A DNA stretch of 64,000 nt from Tenrec ecaudatus (lineage: Eukaryota > Chordata > Mammalia > Afrosoricida > Tenrecidae), in assembly GCF_050624435.1 (NCBI RefSeq), contig NC_134530.1:142206721-142270720 (forward strand). Reading direction: 5' to 3'. Each line of letters starts with the position of its first letter. Position 1 is the stretch's first letter. The notes under the pieces are model-generated. The model was not told where the DNA came from. It ran no database searches and saw only the letters and a program-made list of their open reading frames with translations. The position numbers and the translations under genes were made by a program. Below are positions 35,341 through 46,779 of the stretch, piece after piece.

Positions 35341-37278
35341 AAGCCTTGAACTATTTATAGGTTCTTTTTTTTAGTCATTGATTTGTTGATTTTTCTTTTG
35401 TTGCTTTGTTGTGCTCTGTCTTGTTTTGTACCTATGATTGTCTCACAGATAAGATAGGCAGGATAAACAATCTGGAGGAGAAAACAACAGGGGCGGATGG
35501 TTGGAGGAGGAAGATATGGGAGAGGAGGAGGCTGGGGAAAGGAGTTGGGGGTTAAACTCAGAGACAATGAACAATAAGTGAGCTAAAATCTATGGGGAGG
35601 AGGGTGTAGGAGGCCTGTTAGGACTTGATTGAGGGCAATGTAACTGAGAGGAATGACTGAAATCCAAATGAAGGCTGAACATGATAGTGGGACAAGAGGA
35701 AAGTCAAAGGAAATAGAGGAAAGAACTAGGTAGGAGCAAAGGGCACTTATAGAGGTCTAAATACAGGCATGTACATATGTAAATATATTTATGTATGATG
35801 GGGAAATAGATCTATGTACATAATTTATAGGTTCAGTATTAAAGTACTCAAGCACTCCCTCAATGTGAGAACAGTGTGTTCTATTAAACTGGCATTCCAT
35901 GTGTGGTAGGTATATATTCGTTTGTCAATTTGAGGACTATGTGTGTAAGGGTGGAGTCTAGCTTGTCAATCAGATCATAGCCAATGAGGCCTCTGTGTGG
36001 GCTTGACCTTCTCCTAAGAATTCTGGGAAATCTGGTACTTCCTCCTTGGTGCTGACACTCTGGGAGACATAGCTGCTGACTTGACACATGGACCCACCCA
36101 GATGCAGAGACCCCTGCCAGCGCTGAGATGTTTCCAGGGGCTTTGTACCACCCACTGGCCTGTGATCTTCAGCATTCGGCATCATTGCGTGTGTCTCGTG
36201 AGTCGGAAGAGGGCTTTAGGGATTGGTATCAGATATATGGGCTAGTATCAGACTTGTGGTCTTGATCTGGACTGGGCTAGGATGTTTTCTCAATGTTCAA
36301 TTGCTCTTGTATATAAACCTCTTCCTTATATAAATATGTGTCAATGGATTTGTTTCTCGAGTCTAGCCAGACTAACACACCATGATGCTCACCTTCCCCA
36401 CACGATTGCTAAAGACAAAGCAGGTGCATGAGCAAATGTGGTGAAGAAAGCTGATGATGCCCAGCTATCAGATATAGTGTCTGGGGTCTTAAAGGCTTGA
36501 AGATAAACAAGCGGCCATCTAGCTCAGAAGCAACAAAGCCCACATGGAAGAGACACACCGGCCTGTGTGATTATGAGGTGTCAATGGGATCAGGTTTCAG
36601 GCATCAGGCATCAAAACCCCAGAACAACAAAATCATATCATTGTAAATGAGGGGGAGTGCAGAGTAGAAGCCCAAAGGCCATCTGAAGGCAACTGGACAT
36701 CCCCTTACTGAAGGGTTGTGGGGAGGAGACAAGCCAGTCAGGGTGCAGTGCAGCAATGATGAAACATACAACTTTCCTCTAGTTCTTTAATGCCTCCTCC
36801 CCCCACCACCCACTATCATGACCCCAATTCTACCTTACAAATCCAGCTAGACCAGAACATGTACATGGGTACAGAAAAGAGCTGGAAACACAGGGAATTC
36901 AGGACTGATAAACCCCTCAGGACCAATAGTGAGAGTAGCCATAGCATGAGGTTAAGGTGAAGGTGGGGGAGAAAAGGGGAACCGATCACAATGATCTACA
37001 TATAACCCCTTCCCGGGGAGGTGGACAACAGAAAAGTAGGTGAAGAGAGATATCGGTCAGTGTAAGACATGGAAAAATAATAATTTATAAATTACCAAGG
37101 GCTCATAAAGGAGGGAGGGAGGGGGGAAATGAGAAGCTAATATCAAGGGGTCAAGTAGAAAGAAAATGTTTTGAAAATGATGATGGCAACAAATGTACAA
37201 ATGTGCTTGACCCAACGGATGGATGGATGGATTGTGATAAGGGTTATATGAGCCGCCCCCAATAAAATTATTTTTAAA
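35340..37278 (+). repeat. Afrotherian LINE 3' region, split by an LTR
   Basis: Parts 35340-35901 and 36380-37278 form one element: ATTAAACTGGCATTCCATG on the left joins GATGCTCACCTTCCCCACAC on the right once the LTR is removed. It has purine-rich blocks and ends CCCCAATAAAATTATTTTTA. L1 origin is inferred from this architecture. Confidence 0.72.
35902..36379 (+). repeat. Solo LTR, family A
   Basis: 478 bp, TGTGGTAGGTA...GACTAACACA, flanked by the perfect duplication CCATG (35897-35901, 36380-36384). Confidence 0.9.
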
Positions 37279-37494
37279 AAACTAGATTTTTCCATTGTAT
37301 TGACACGTAAATCACATACCATATACTTCAATAGCTTAGTCATATTAAAAAGGGTGGTGTAATCACCACCGTAATCAATTTTAGATAAGATCGGGTATGT
37401 TCAAGGTAGTATGGCCCTGAACGTGCCACAGTCAGTTTTAGAACATTTTCTTCTTGACCTCCACTTGCCCCACCTCTCCTGCCATGACCCTCCA

Positions 37495-37672
37495 AACCAA
37501 CCAAACTCACTACGATGGAATGGAGCCATTTTGACCCCCTGGGGGTTTCTGAGATTGAAACTCTTTACGGGAGTAGAAATTCCAGTCTTTCTCCTGTGGC
37601 GCTGCTGGTGGTTTAGAACTGCCAATCCTGAGGATCACAGGCCAACTTGGGGTCACTACACCACCAAGGCTA
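37495..37672 (-). repeat. AfroSINE
   Basis: Antisense; GGTTTAGAACTGCCAATCC and ACTACACCACCAAGGC are visible. Confidence 0.82.
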
Positions 37673-37679
37673 CTAAGAA

Positions 37680-38404
37680 ACTGTCCAGCAGATTTACTTG
37701 TCCTCGTTTTCTTATGCAAAAAAACATACAAACAGCAACAAAGAAAACCCTCAATGAAAAAGAAAGCAGAACACAATCTGATTCAGTATCTCTGGAGTGG
37801 AAATGCACATTCTCAGCAGGGGATTGAAACAGTTTGAACTGGTTTGAAGCCCTGGTTTAAATTACTTATGGCAAGATGTTATCAGATTAAACTATTCCTG
37901 TTTTGCATAAACATGGTCTTGGTCACCCCTGTACAAATTCTTTAGAAATTTCTAAATAAATTATGAATTCTAGTTGGGTGCGACTTAGAATATTTATTTT
38001 GATTTTATTACATTGCTGTCGCTCACAAAACCTATTATGCACCACATCAATGTAAGCAGGTTGAAATGTTATTTTTAAGAGACTAGGTTGCTTGGGTCAG
38101 GCCAGAGACTTTGTCCTTTTTCACCAAGCTGTGACAGCTCAGCACACTGTATGCGCTCTGTAAACAATGCATCCGTGTAAGGGTTTCCTTTCCTCTCAGG
38201 CATCCTTCCCCAGCAATTTCCTCTGCCGATGGCATCAGTAGCAAACAAACTGTTGTAAACTTTACTTACCGAATTCTGAAACAAAACCTCACATCGGAAT
38301 CGCCTTTAAGAAGTTACCCAGACACAGTCTATCTCATGGAGGGTTAGAATCACCCTTGAGTTCTGTGTGGGACATTTTCCAAGAGGCTAGTTCCATGCTG
38401 TTCC
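37680..38404. other. Unclassified intergenic sequence
   Basis: No gene or clear repeat recognised. Confidence 0.5.
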
Positions 38405-38585
38405 AGTAGACAAACCTAGGCTTAGAACCCAAACTCTGCAACTTTCTAGCAATGTGACCTTGGTCAAGTATCTAATTCCTCTAAGCTTCGGTTTTCAGAA
38501 CCTATAAAATGAAGGGGAAGTGAGGAAGATATTTAACTCCTAGAGTCGTTGTCAGGATCAAAATAATAATGCCTCGCTAATCAGA
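38405..38585 (+). repeat. MIR SINE
   Basis: GCAATGTGACCTTGGTCAAG and CGGTTTTCAGAACCTATAAA form the MIR core. Confidence 0.72.
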
Positions 38586-38710
38586 ATGTGTGGAGTGGAC
38601 CCAAAAGTTTGTTCTAAATGCAGAGTCACGCCCCCCTCCCCCCCACCCTCCAAACCGGTTGTTGCTGTGCTTAGGTGCTGTGGGTCCAGGTCTGATTCAG
38701 AGCAAACCTA

Positions 38711-38817
38711 CCATATACACTCGCGTGTAAACCGAGGCACCTAATTTTACCACAAAAACTGGGGGGCTTTTTCAGCATGTGCTGAAAAAAACTCGGCTTA
38801 TACTCCAGTATATACGG
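38711..38817. mobile_element. TA-flanked MITE (Tc1/mariner-type by target site)
   Basis: A 107-bp element between two TA dinucleotides (38709-38710, 38818-38819). Including the TA, the terminal inverted repeats are 28 bp with 22 matches (TACCATATACACTCGCG... and ...CCAGTATATACGGTA). The centre holds a perfect 10-bp inverted repeat (38768-38777 and 38780-38789). No coding capacity. Confidence 0.75.
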
Positions 38818-38891
38818 TATGTACAACAGAAAAAACTACTGCCATTATACTCCAGTATATGTGGTACGTACAGCAGGAAGAACTACTGCCC
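38798..38891. repeat. 47-bp tandem duplication at MITE/RTE junction
   Basis: TTATACTCCAGTATAT at 38798 and again at 38845, each followed by TACAACAG/TACAGCAG and ACTACTGCC; period 47 bp. It copies the MITE right end plus adjoining RTE. Confidence 0.8.
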
Positions 38892-39689
38892 GGTCCTGCA
38901 CCATCCTCACCATTGTTCTCGTTTGAGCCCATTGTTGCAGCCATGTGGTCTGTTCACCTTGTTGAGGGTTTTCCATTTTTTTGTTGCCCCACTTCCAAGC
39001 ATGATGCCCTTTTCCGTGGACTGATCTCTCATGACAACATAACCAAATATGGAAGACAAAGTCTTGCCATCCTTGCCTCTAAGGAGCATTCTGGCTGTAC
39101 TTCTTCCAAGACAGATTTGTTTGCTCTTTTGGCAGTGCATGGTCCTTTCATTATTCTTCGTCAGCACCATACTTCAAAGGCATGGGTTCTTCTCCAATCA
39201 TCCCTACTCAATATGCAACTTGCACACGCATATGAGGCCACTGAAAGTGCCATGGCTTGGGTCAGGTGCACCTTAGTCCTCAAAGCCACCTCCCTGCCTG
39301 TCAACGCTTCAAAGAGGGCTCATGCAGCAAATGTACTCAGTGCAAGGTGGCCTTTGAGCTCTTGACTGCTGCTTCCTCGAGCATTGATTGTAGATACAGC
39401 AAGATGGAGTCATTGACAACTCCAATCTTTGCTCCATTTATGGTGGCGTTAGCTGCCGGTTCAGTTGTGAGGATTTTGGTCTTCTTTGAGTGGGAATCCA
39501 CACTGCAGGCTGCAGTCCTTCATCATCAGCAAGTGCTTCAAGTCCTCCTCACTTTCACCAAACAAGCTTGTGCCAACCGGAAAGCCTTTTCCTCCAATCG
39601 TGAAGCAGCGGCCCCTTCATGTAAACCACCTCTCTGATGATTTGCTCGGCATACAGATGAGTAAGCATAAGAGGATACAGCCCTGATGC

Positions 39690-39988
39690 CACTGGTGGGA
39701 ATCAAATAATTTAACAACTGCTTGCTGCTCTAATAACCATTTTAAGTATATAAAACAAATCTGCTGAAAGACAGTTTATTTTTTCATACAGTTAATCCTT
39801 AAATAAGAACATTAAAAAAGAGGAAGGAATGTAAATGTGTGATTTCCACATTGGACAGCTGCCCAGCTGCCCACCTTAGAGGGAACTGTGATTACAAGAG
39901 CCATTTTAATAACTGGTTTTCCAGACTCAACAAAATATTAAGTATCAATTCTGCTGAATGGAAGCAAGCTGGCTGAATCCCACTACTG
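39690..39988. mobile_element. Non-autonomous hAT-like element
   Basis: 299-bp insertion in the RTE. Ends CACTGGTGGGAATCA and TGAATCCCACTACTG form inverted repeats, and the flanks CCTGATGC (39682-39689) and CCTGACGC (39989-39996) are an 8-bp duplication with one mismatch, as expected for the hAT superfamily. No transposase coding. Confidence 0.8.
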
Positions 39989-40310
39989 CCTGACGCACAC
40001 GTTTCCTGATTTTGAACTATGCAGTATTCCTTTGTTTGGTTCACACAACTGCCTCTGGATCCATGTACAGGCTGTGCATAAGCATCCGAAACATTCTGTA
40101 ACTCCCATTCTTCTCAAGGCTATCCATAGGATGTTATGATCCATAAAGCCAAATACCTTGGCATAGTCACTAAAACACAAGTAAACATCTACTTTATCGG
40201 AATTTTTTTTTTAGTAACAAGCTCTGGATGATGTGTCTGCACATTAAAACTTGAGGGTCACAGATATGCATAAAAGATGTGGTATCTGACAGAGTTCAAC
40301 ACAAAGTACC

Positions 40311-41423
40311 TGTGTTAGTTACATAATCTGATGTCAATTTGGGACTTGAGAGGATTAAGAGTGAAGGGGCGGAGTCTAGTCTGTCCATCAGATCTTAGCC
40401 AGTGAGGCCTCTGTGTGGGCATGGCCTTCTCCTGAGAATTCTGGGAACTCCTGGATTTCCTCCTTGGAGGCGGAGACACCATCTCTCTCTTGGCTCACTC
40501 CCTGCGAGACATCCCTGAGGAGAAGCCACTTAGACCTACCCTGATATAGCCAGAACCATGAACCTAGAGAAGCCACGTGGAAACCCCTGCCAGCACTGAG
40601 ATGCTTACAACGCCACCGGATCCACAATGCTTCCCACCCACCGACTTGTGATCCTCCTGCATTTGATATCGTTGCATATATTTCATGAATCTGAAGAGGA
40701 CTTTTTAGATTGGTGTGATAGGTAGGTTTGTTGTGCCAACATGGCCAATGAACACATGTGAGATTACTTGTAGGGCGGAGAGATAAATGGCTTGGTGAGC
40801 CTCACCTCTTTCTCTCTGGCTCTTTGATCATTGGACGAGTGTGCGGCTGCCTTGCTCATTCTGTGCCTCCATTGGCAAGCTACACTATCTGTGGGACGCC
40901 TACCCATGGACTGTGTCCCTGTAGTTTGTGGTTCCTTCAAGACCTGCTTCACCACCCTACTGGAAGGTACATCTCTTGAGCTGAGGACTGTCAGACCCTG
41001 TCATCCGGCTGACTCTTAGTGACCTGCTTGCTGTTTGCTACCTGTGGCCAGATAGCCTGAATTGCTCCATGGAGGACTACCCCGCGGCCCTCAAGACTTA
41101 AAAGACTGCTGGTGTACTAGCTGTCTCATGGGAGTGAGTTGCACTGAACCATTTGTACTGCTTTATAGATTAGTTAACTGTTTATTTCTTATGTTATCTA
41201 TATAAATATATACAAAATTATTAGTCTCCCGATTTTGTTTCTCTAGAGAACCCTGTCTAACGCAATTGGTATCAGACATATGGGCTAATGTTGGACTTAT
41301 GGGCTTGGACTGGACTGGGTTGGGATGCATTCTTAATGTACACTGACCCTTTACATAAAACTCTCTCTTATAGACATATGAGTTTCTATGGATTTGTTTT
41401 TCTAGTCTACCTGGCCTAACACA
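40311..41423 (+). repeat. Solo LTR, family A, host of a nested LTR
   Basis: TGTGTTAGTTACATAATCTG ... GGCCTAACACA with the perfect duplication GTACC on both sides (40306-40310, 41424-41428). Net length is 557 bp after removing the nested LTR and its duplication. Confidence 0.92.
40714..41264 (+). repeat. Solo LTR, family B, nested
   Basis: 551 bp, TGTGATAGGTAGG...CTGTCTAACGCA, with the perfect duplication ATTGG (40709-40713, 41265-41269). Removing it restores the family A reading GATTGGTATCAGACATATGG. Confidence 0.92.
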
Positions 41424-41429
41424 GTACCC

Positions 41430-41935
41430 CATAGTAGTTATTTTTAGGTTGCAAGCCAGCAACGATGGCCAACTAAATTCTGTTTAAGTCTCAAGCCTTC
41501 ACAAGTACAATAAATGTTACAACATATAACATAACTCCAACACTTCTCACATGCAGTAGCCCAGAGGGGCGACAGAAGGGCGCGCGTGATGCTTGCAGGG
41601 CCCCAAATGAAGGAGCTAGTAGGTGTGGAGAGCTCCTTCGAGCAAATAAGGAAATGAGCCACGGGGAGACATTATTAATGTGTCACAAAAATTGACACAT
41701 CAAAAATGACAAGGAGCGTTTCACCCAAATGGGCATTTCGTGCCTGTTCCTTTTAAATTCTCACAGTCCACTGACAATGGATGACACGGAAATCTGTTGA
41801 TGACAATTGCTCAGTGTTCCTGGACCTCAAAGCCATGTGTCCACATTAAACTGGGCACCGGGACCCCTTCCTTGGATGGTCTCATTGTCTTAGAACGCTG
41901 AGTTAGCAGCTGGGGCGCATCCACCAAACTCAAAT
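41430..41935. other. Unclassified intergenic sequence
   Basis: No gene or clear repeat recognised. Confidence 0.5.
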
Positions 41936-41937
41936 CT

Positions 41938-42095
41938 CAAACTCCCCGCCATCGAGTCGATGCCGATTCAGAGTGACCCTAAATGACCACGTAGGACAGC
42001 CGCTGTGGGTTTCCAGGACTGTAACTCTTCAGAGTAGAAAGTCCCAGCTTTCTCCCACAGAGCTCCTGGTGGTGTCCACCTGCAACAGGCAACCA
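41938..42095 (-). repeat. AfroSINE
   Basis: GCCATCGAGTCGATGCCGAT at the left end is the antisense tail; head partly lost. Confidence 0.8.
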
Positions 42096-42104
42096 CACGC
42101 CACC

Positions 42105-42170
42105 CTTTATCGCATGCCCACTATGTCCTCCGCCCTCTGCTGGGCACTTTACCTAAGTTGTCTGTAAATC
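42105..42170 (-). repeat. MIR SINE fragment
   Basis: GCCCACTATGTCCTCCGCCC ... GGGCACTTTACCTAAG resembles antisense MIR. Confidence 0.5.
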
Positions 42171-42344
42171 AGAGACCTGTTTCTTCCACTACACACATGC
42201 AGACACTGGACATCGAAGGCATCGAGGACCCTGCTCCTGGTCCCATGCTGGAGGCTGAGCTCGATGTGTTTCCACCTCTGTGCTGTTTCTGTCGGTCGCA
42301 GGTCCCATTATAATGATGGCCTCTGCAAGTTCTAATTACTGGTT

Positions 42345-42475
42345 TAAATATCCTCTCCCTGCCATGAAGGCAGGGGTGGTGAGTTTTGCATGTTCAAATT
42401 CCCAGAACCAATTTTGGTGCTTGGCATACATTAAGCATGCAATAAATATTACTTCTATGAGTAAATAAATGAATT
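42345..42475 (+). repeat. L2 3' end
   Basis: GCCATGAAGGCAGGGGTGGT ... GCATGCAATAAATATTACTT with ATGAGTAAATAAATGAA. Confidence 0.72.
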
Positions 42476-42497
42476 ATAAATTAGTTAGACTATGCTT

Positions 42498-42541
42498 CTC
42501 TGTCTCTAGCTCTCTTTCTCTCTCACTCTGTCTCTCTCCTT
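42498..42541. repeat. CT-rich low-complexity tract
   Basis: Repeated CTCT units with interruptions. Confidence 0.7.
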
Positions 42542-42544
42542 GCC

Positions 42545-43400
42545 ACCCCCCACCTCCATCCCACACACACCTCTTCCTGGGGATAAATAGCCCAGCAAGA
42601 ATTCATCAGTGTTACTCTACAAAGTATAACGCCCACATGAAATGAATGGCTCCTTCCGGTGTGCCCCATTCACCCCTCTGTGCCTTCACAGGTGAGCAAG
42701 CAGTCAGTCCTCTGCTTCTCTCTTATATCCTCACTGTGCATGACACTTGGTCCTTGCTTCAGCTCCAAATCATAATACATAGTCTCAGGGCTGCAGGAAA
42801 GACAGGCAGAAGAAGCTAGTTACCACATACATACTAGGCCCCTCTCCATGTTAAAAATTACACCAGAACCAGAGAATTGCATCAAGACTGGGTTATGGAT
42901 CAAGACTGAATCAAAGGAGGTAAGAGTCATGTGAAGTCATTGTTTGCTATATTGGTGGTGTCCCTCAAGCCTTACCATTTGCCTTTTCCTTTATCTTCTT
43001 TCAACTCATCAATTTACAAACCCACTGAGACCGACTTCCTGCTCAGAAATTCAGAAACCAGAATTTTTATCTTCCTACATTTTATTTATTTCTTCCTTGA
43101 TTGCATAAGAGGATTAAAGCACCGCGTTTCTTAAAGGATGAAAAATGCAAAAATTTATAAATGTGGTGTACTGCAAACTGAAATCCAGACTGTGTGTCTA
43201 CTGGGTTAATTTTCTTCAATTACAAGCAAATGAATATTGTTCTCACATAAACATTAGGGATGTGACTTTACGTTGCTGTTCATTTGAAACCACTTTAGAA
43301 ATACCAGAAAACCATAGGGAAAAATGAGTATCAGTGGCAAATTCTACAATCATAAAGCCTTTAATAAATGTACCCAAATCAGTGTCACTGTAATTGCCAA
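42545..43400. other. Unclassified intergenic sequence
   Basis: No gene or clear repeat recognised; small open frames without recognisable family. Confidence 0.5.
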
Positions 43401-43401
43401 G

Positions 43402-43720
43402 ACAACAACCAAATCTGTCTTAGGGGAAGTACAGCCAGCAAGCTCCTTAGGGGAAAGGATGGCAGACTTCATCTTTCACACTTGAGATTTGCTGTCAGGA
43501 GAAACGGTCCCTGAGGTGGACGTCATACTTGCTAAAGTAGAGGGGCGTCAATACAGAGGAAGACCTTCAATGAGATAGATTGAACAGGGCTTCATTGATG
43601 GACTCAAAGCCAAGGACAATTGTGAGGAGGGCGCAGGACGGGGCAGTCTTTTCTTCTGTGGTGCACAGTGTGGCCATGAGCCGGAATGGACTCAATGGCG
43701 CCTCAGGACACCAACAAGTG
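43402..43720 (+). repeat. RTE LINE 3' end
   Basis: AAATCTGTCTTAGGGGAAGT, GAGGAAGACCTTCAATGAGA and the tail GAGCCGGAATGGACTCAATG then GCGCC, as at the 3' end of other RTE copies. Confidence 0.82.
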
Positions 43721-43964
43721 AGTGGAGTCTTCTTTTCTAACATCTTCAAGACCTAACAATAACAATGATAAGCACAATAATGGGCCTCATTTGAAATATC
43801 ACTCACCATCTAACATCAGGAATGTCTTTGCGATACTTTATGACACATCAAGAGCTTCCAAAGAACTGGGCTAAAAGGCATATAACAACGTGAACAAATT
43901 TGTGTGTGTTGCAAGGCACGGACTAACCAAAGATCAGTTGGCCAATTGATATCCAAACAAACCA

Positions 43965-44135
43965 AAACCTGTTGCCATCAAATTGATTCTGGCTTACAGC
44001 ACCACTTCCCATTATGTAGGCTTTCCACCATTGTAAATCTTTTTAAGAGCTGATAGACTTATCTTTCTCCCTCGGGGAATCTGGTGGGTTTGAACCACTG
44101 ACCTTGTAGATAGCAGTTAAATGCTTGCCGGAGAG
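43965..44135 (-). repeat. AfroSINE
   Basis: GTTGCCATCAAATTGATTCT tail complement and GGGTTTGAACCACTGACC. Confidence 0.78.
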
Positions 44136-44192
44136 TTATCAAAGTATCAAAGTAAAAGAAAAATAAAGGTGCTTACCATTACTCTCCTATAG

Positions 44193-44219
44193 ACACACAC
44201 ACACACACACACACACACA
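44193..44219. repeat. (AC)n microsatellite
   Basis: About 13 uninterrupted AC units. Confidence 0.95.
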
Positions 44220-44292
44220 ACTAGCTTGCAAAGGTTGAATTCACCAAGCCAATTGCATCTCAGCTAGGTCTTTTCTGAGTATGGTGTACTTT

Positions 44293-44535
44293 AGGGAGGA
44301 GCCCTGATGGCACAGTAATTACAGGTTTGGCTGCTGACTGCAAGGTCAGCAATTCGAAACCACCAGCCACTCAGCAGGAGAAGGAAGAGGCCTTCTACTC
44401 CTATAAGTATGTACAGTTTCAAAACAAAACAAACTAAAAAAGCATCTCAGAAACTCACAGAAGACAGACAGACTGTTCTAGCCTTTCCTGCGGACACTAT
44501 GAGTCTGCATTCACTCAGTGTGTGTGAGTTTGGTT
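44293..44535 (+). repeat. AfroSINE
   Basis: GGAGCCCTGATGGCACAGTA head, GGTCAGCAATTCGAAACC B-box region; tail interrupted by an A-rich stretch. Confidence 0.82.
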
Positions 44536-45410
44536 TTTGGTTTGGGTGCACTTTAAGAGCTTCAGCCCTCAAGCTACGGTTAAATGGGGGCCCATTGTGG
44601 AAACTTAGCAGTGATGTGTGTACACAGTATGCTTTCAGGATGATTATAGGTTAGACTTGGGGGAGGGTGGAAGCCAAATAACAATGCTACTGAAGGCCTT
44701 GATCTAATTAGTGACACAATAAAATTCTCTTTGTATGTTGGCATAAACAACTTGCCAAAGAGATCTTTACAGTGAGAGGATGAAGATAAAATTCAATGTA
44801 CGGAAATGCTTATAGGAGAAGTTCTTGGTGCCCTTGTTCCATACTATCTTGCTTATCCTAAGCATTGTACTCTTGCTTTGTAGCATAATGATTTCTTTAG
44901 CCATTCACAACTACCGCCCCACCCTCCCTGTATCCCTACCCTTCTGTGGGCTCCTTCAGACCTGGGATTATATCTAATTCCTATCTCCAATGCACAACCC
45001 CTGGGAGAGAATGAATGAATGGAAATATAAACCAAATGACAATAGTGATATAAGAGGGAGCAGTAAGTCTAGGGCTCCACTTACCATTCCCTTGTCACCC
45101 AGAATCGAATCCTGCCACCAACTATGTTTTAGGAAATGAAGCAAAACTGCACAACTCAGGACTTTCCTAGGAAGAGAAGGTGGGAGCACCCAGAGGCGCC
45201 CCTTACCCTCTCCATCCCAAACCACACTTCCTGGAGCTGTTTGAAGGGTACCCACTCATCCATTGTGCTAGAATGAGACATGTTCCTATGAAGAAGGCAG
45301 CAGACTGAGACCAGAGAATGATACGGATTTGTGATTATGGACTAGCTATTGTACTAAACGTTTCTTAAGTATTATTTGATTTGATTTTTCATCATCTCTC
45401 TGGAGTACCA
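44536..45410. other. Mostly unclassified intergenic sequence
   Basis: Only an L2 3' end at 44935-45022 is recognised. Confidence 0.5.
44935..45022 (+). repeat. L2 3' end
   Basis: GGGCTCCTTCAGACCTGGGA ... CCAATGCACAACCCCTGGGA ... GAATGAATGAATG. Confidence 0.6.
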
Positions 45411-45414
45411 ACAA

Positions 45415-45580
45415 ACAAAGACTTCACTGCCATTGACTGCTCCCAACTCCTGGAGACCCGAGAGGGCAAAGTAGGGCAGCCCCTATGGGTTTCCAAGGCT
45501 GAAAATCTTCACGGGACGAAGAGCTTCACCTTCCTCTCCCCCCCTACCCCCCCCCCATGGAGCAGCGGGTGGAGACTCAG
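45415..45580 (-). repeat. AfroSINE
   Basis: CACTGCCATTGACTGCTCCC tail complement and GGCAGCCCCTATGGGTTTCC; head truncated after a C-rich run. Confidence 0.78.
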
Positions 45581-45589
45581 GTGTGCCCA

Positions 45590-45725
45590 GCAGTGTCCTT
45601 TGACAGATGACAAAAGCAATGCGAAAACGCTCAAGTCCCTTCCCTAAGGTCAGCCAGGACACATGGGAGAGCCAGCACGGGAGCCTGCCCACTTCACACA
45701 TCTCACTCGGCCACCATTCTGCCTC
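45590..45725 (-). repeat. MIR SINE
   Basis: TTTGACAGATGACAAAAGCA ... CTAAGGTCAGCCAGGACACA ... CACCATTCTGCCTCTC. Confidence 0.68.
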
Positions 45726-45729
45726 TCCA

Positions 45730-46775
45730 AAGACGGTAAGCCCCAGCAGAGGAACCTAAGGAGCAGGCACGAAGGAGGTGGCTTTACACACTTTGGCTGC
45801 TTCCCACCTGTGTGAATGCTTTAATAGAGCGCTACTCTCTGTTTTATTTCCAGAAGGCAAACTTACCCCTCCACTGCTATTCAGATAAAAGGAACATTCG
45901 ATAAAAAAATTGGATAAAGAACTCTTTTGATTTTGTGTTTTTATTCTAAAACATTCCATTTTACATGTTTTATGCATCTCACTTCTTTCTGATATAACTC
46001 TTTCATTTTGTTACGGTTTTCTTTTCAGATTGGGTCTCTCTCTCTCTCTTCCTCATCCTTGGAATCATTAAGACAATGTAGAAGTTGATTTAATAAGAAG
46101 GGTGACCAGTTTTGCTGGCAATTAACACGAGAGTCCTTTAAAAAGCAGCCCTCATGCGCCTCCCAGCCTCTCGCACGCACAGATACCCCCAACCCCTCAC
46201 ACGGCTCTTTTTCGTGGATTGTTTATGCTGCATTTTGCGGTCTTGGTATTAAGTGACCTGCAAGGACATTAATGCGTTTTTATTACACACAAATGGAAAT
46301 GAGAAGCTTGCTGACAACATTAAAGGAGCACTCTCTCATCACGACAAAACGCAATGAGCCCTCCTGCTGCAGCTTGCTTGGTCTGCTGCTGGCTACAACT
46401 TGTAAGTTGGTTTTCCATAGATTTCCTAGATTTGGCAGCTAATTCATGTTTTCCACTAGCTTTGGTGTCTCCTCTTGCTGACATCCCTCTCAAGTCAACT
46501 TAGGGTTCAGGAAAACAAGTCTAAAGCGGACTGCTCCAAGAAACCGATAATAATTCCAGTTAGTCTAAAGAGAGAAGAAGAAGAGGTTTCTAGCCATGGA
46601 GAGAGCAGGATCATTTACATATATATTGTAAATGTCAGTGTTGACAGGAAAGCCAGTTATTTAAGGGGGGGGGCATTTATTGTCTGCTGCACAAACATAA
46701 AAGACTACCAATCAGCCCAAGCAGATTCGCTTACATGATTTAATAAATATTTAGTTAGCACTTCCTAAGGGAAAA
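45730..46775. other. Repeat-free intergenic sequence
   Basis: No repeat of any family is visible over about 1 kb, unusual for this window. Candidate conserved non-coding sequence, by inference only. Confidence 0.4.
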
Positions 46776-46779
46776 CACA

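Larger units (their letters stand above)
38645..40200 (-). repeat. RTE LINE, 3' half, with two DNA-transposon insertions
   Basis: Antisense copy. Key blocks read in order: TTGTTGCTGTGCTTAGGTGC (3' end), GAGCCCATTGTTGCAGCC, GACTGATCTCTCATGACAAC, GTTGTGAGGATTTTGGTCTT and GCCAAATACCTTGGCATAGT. Interrupted at 38711-38817 and 39690-39988 by DNA elements. Many mutations; inactive. Confidence 0.85.
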
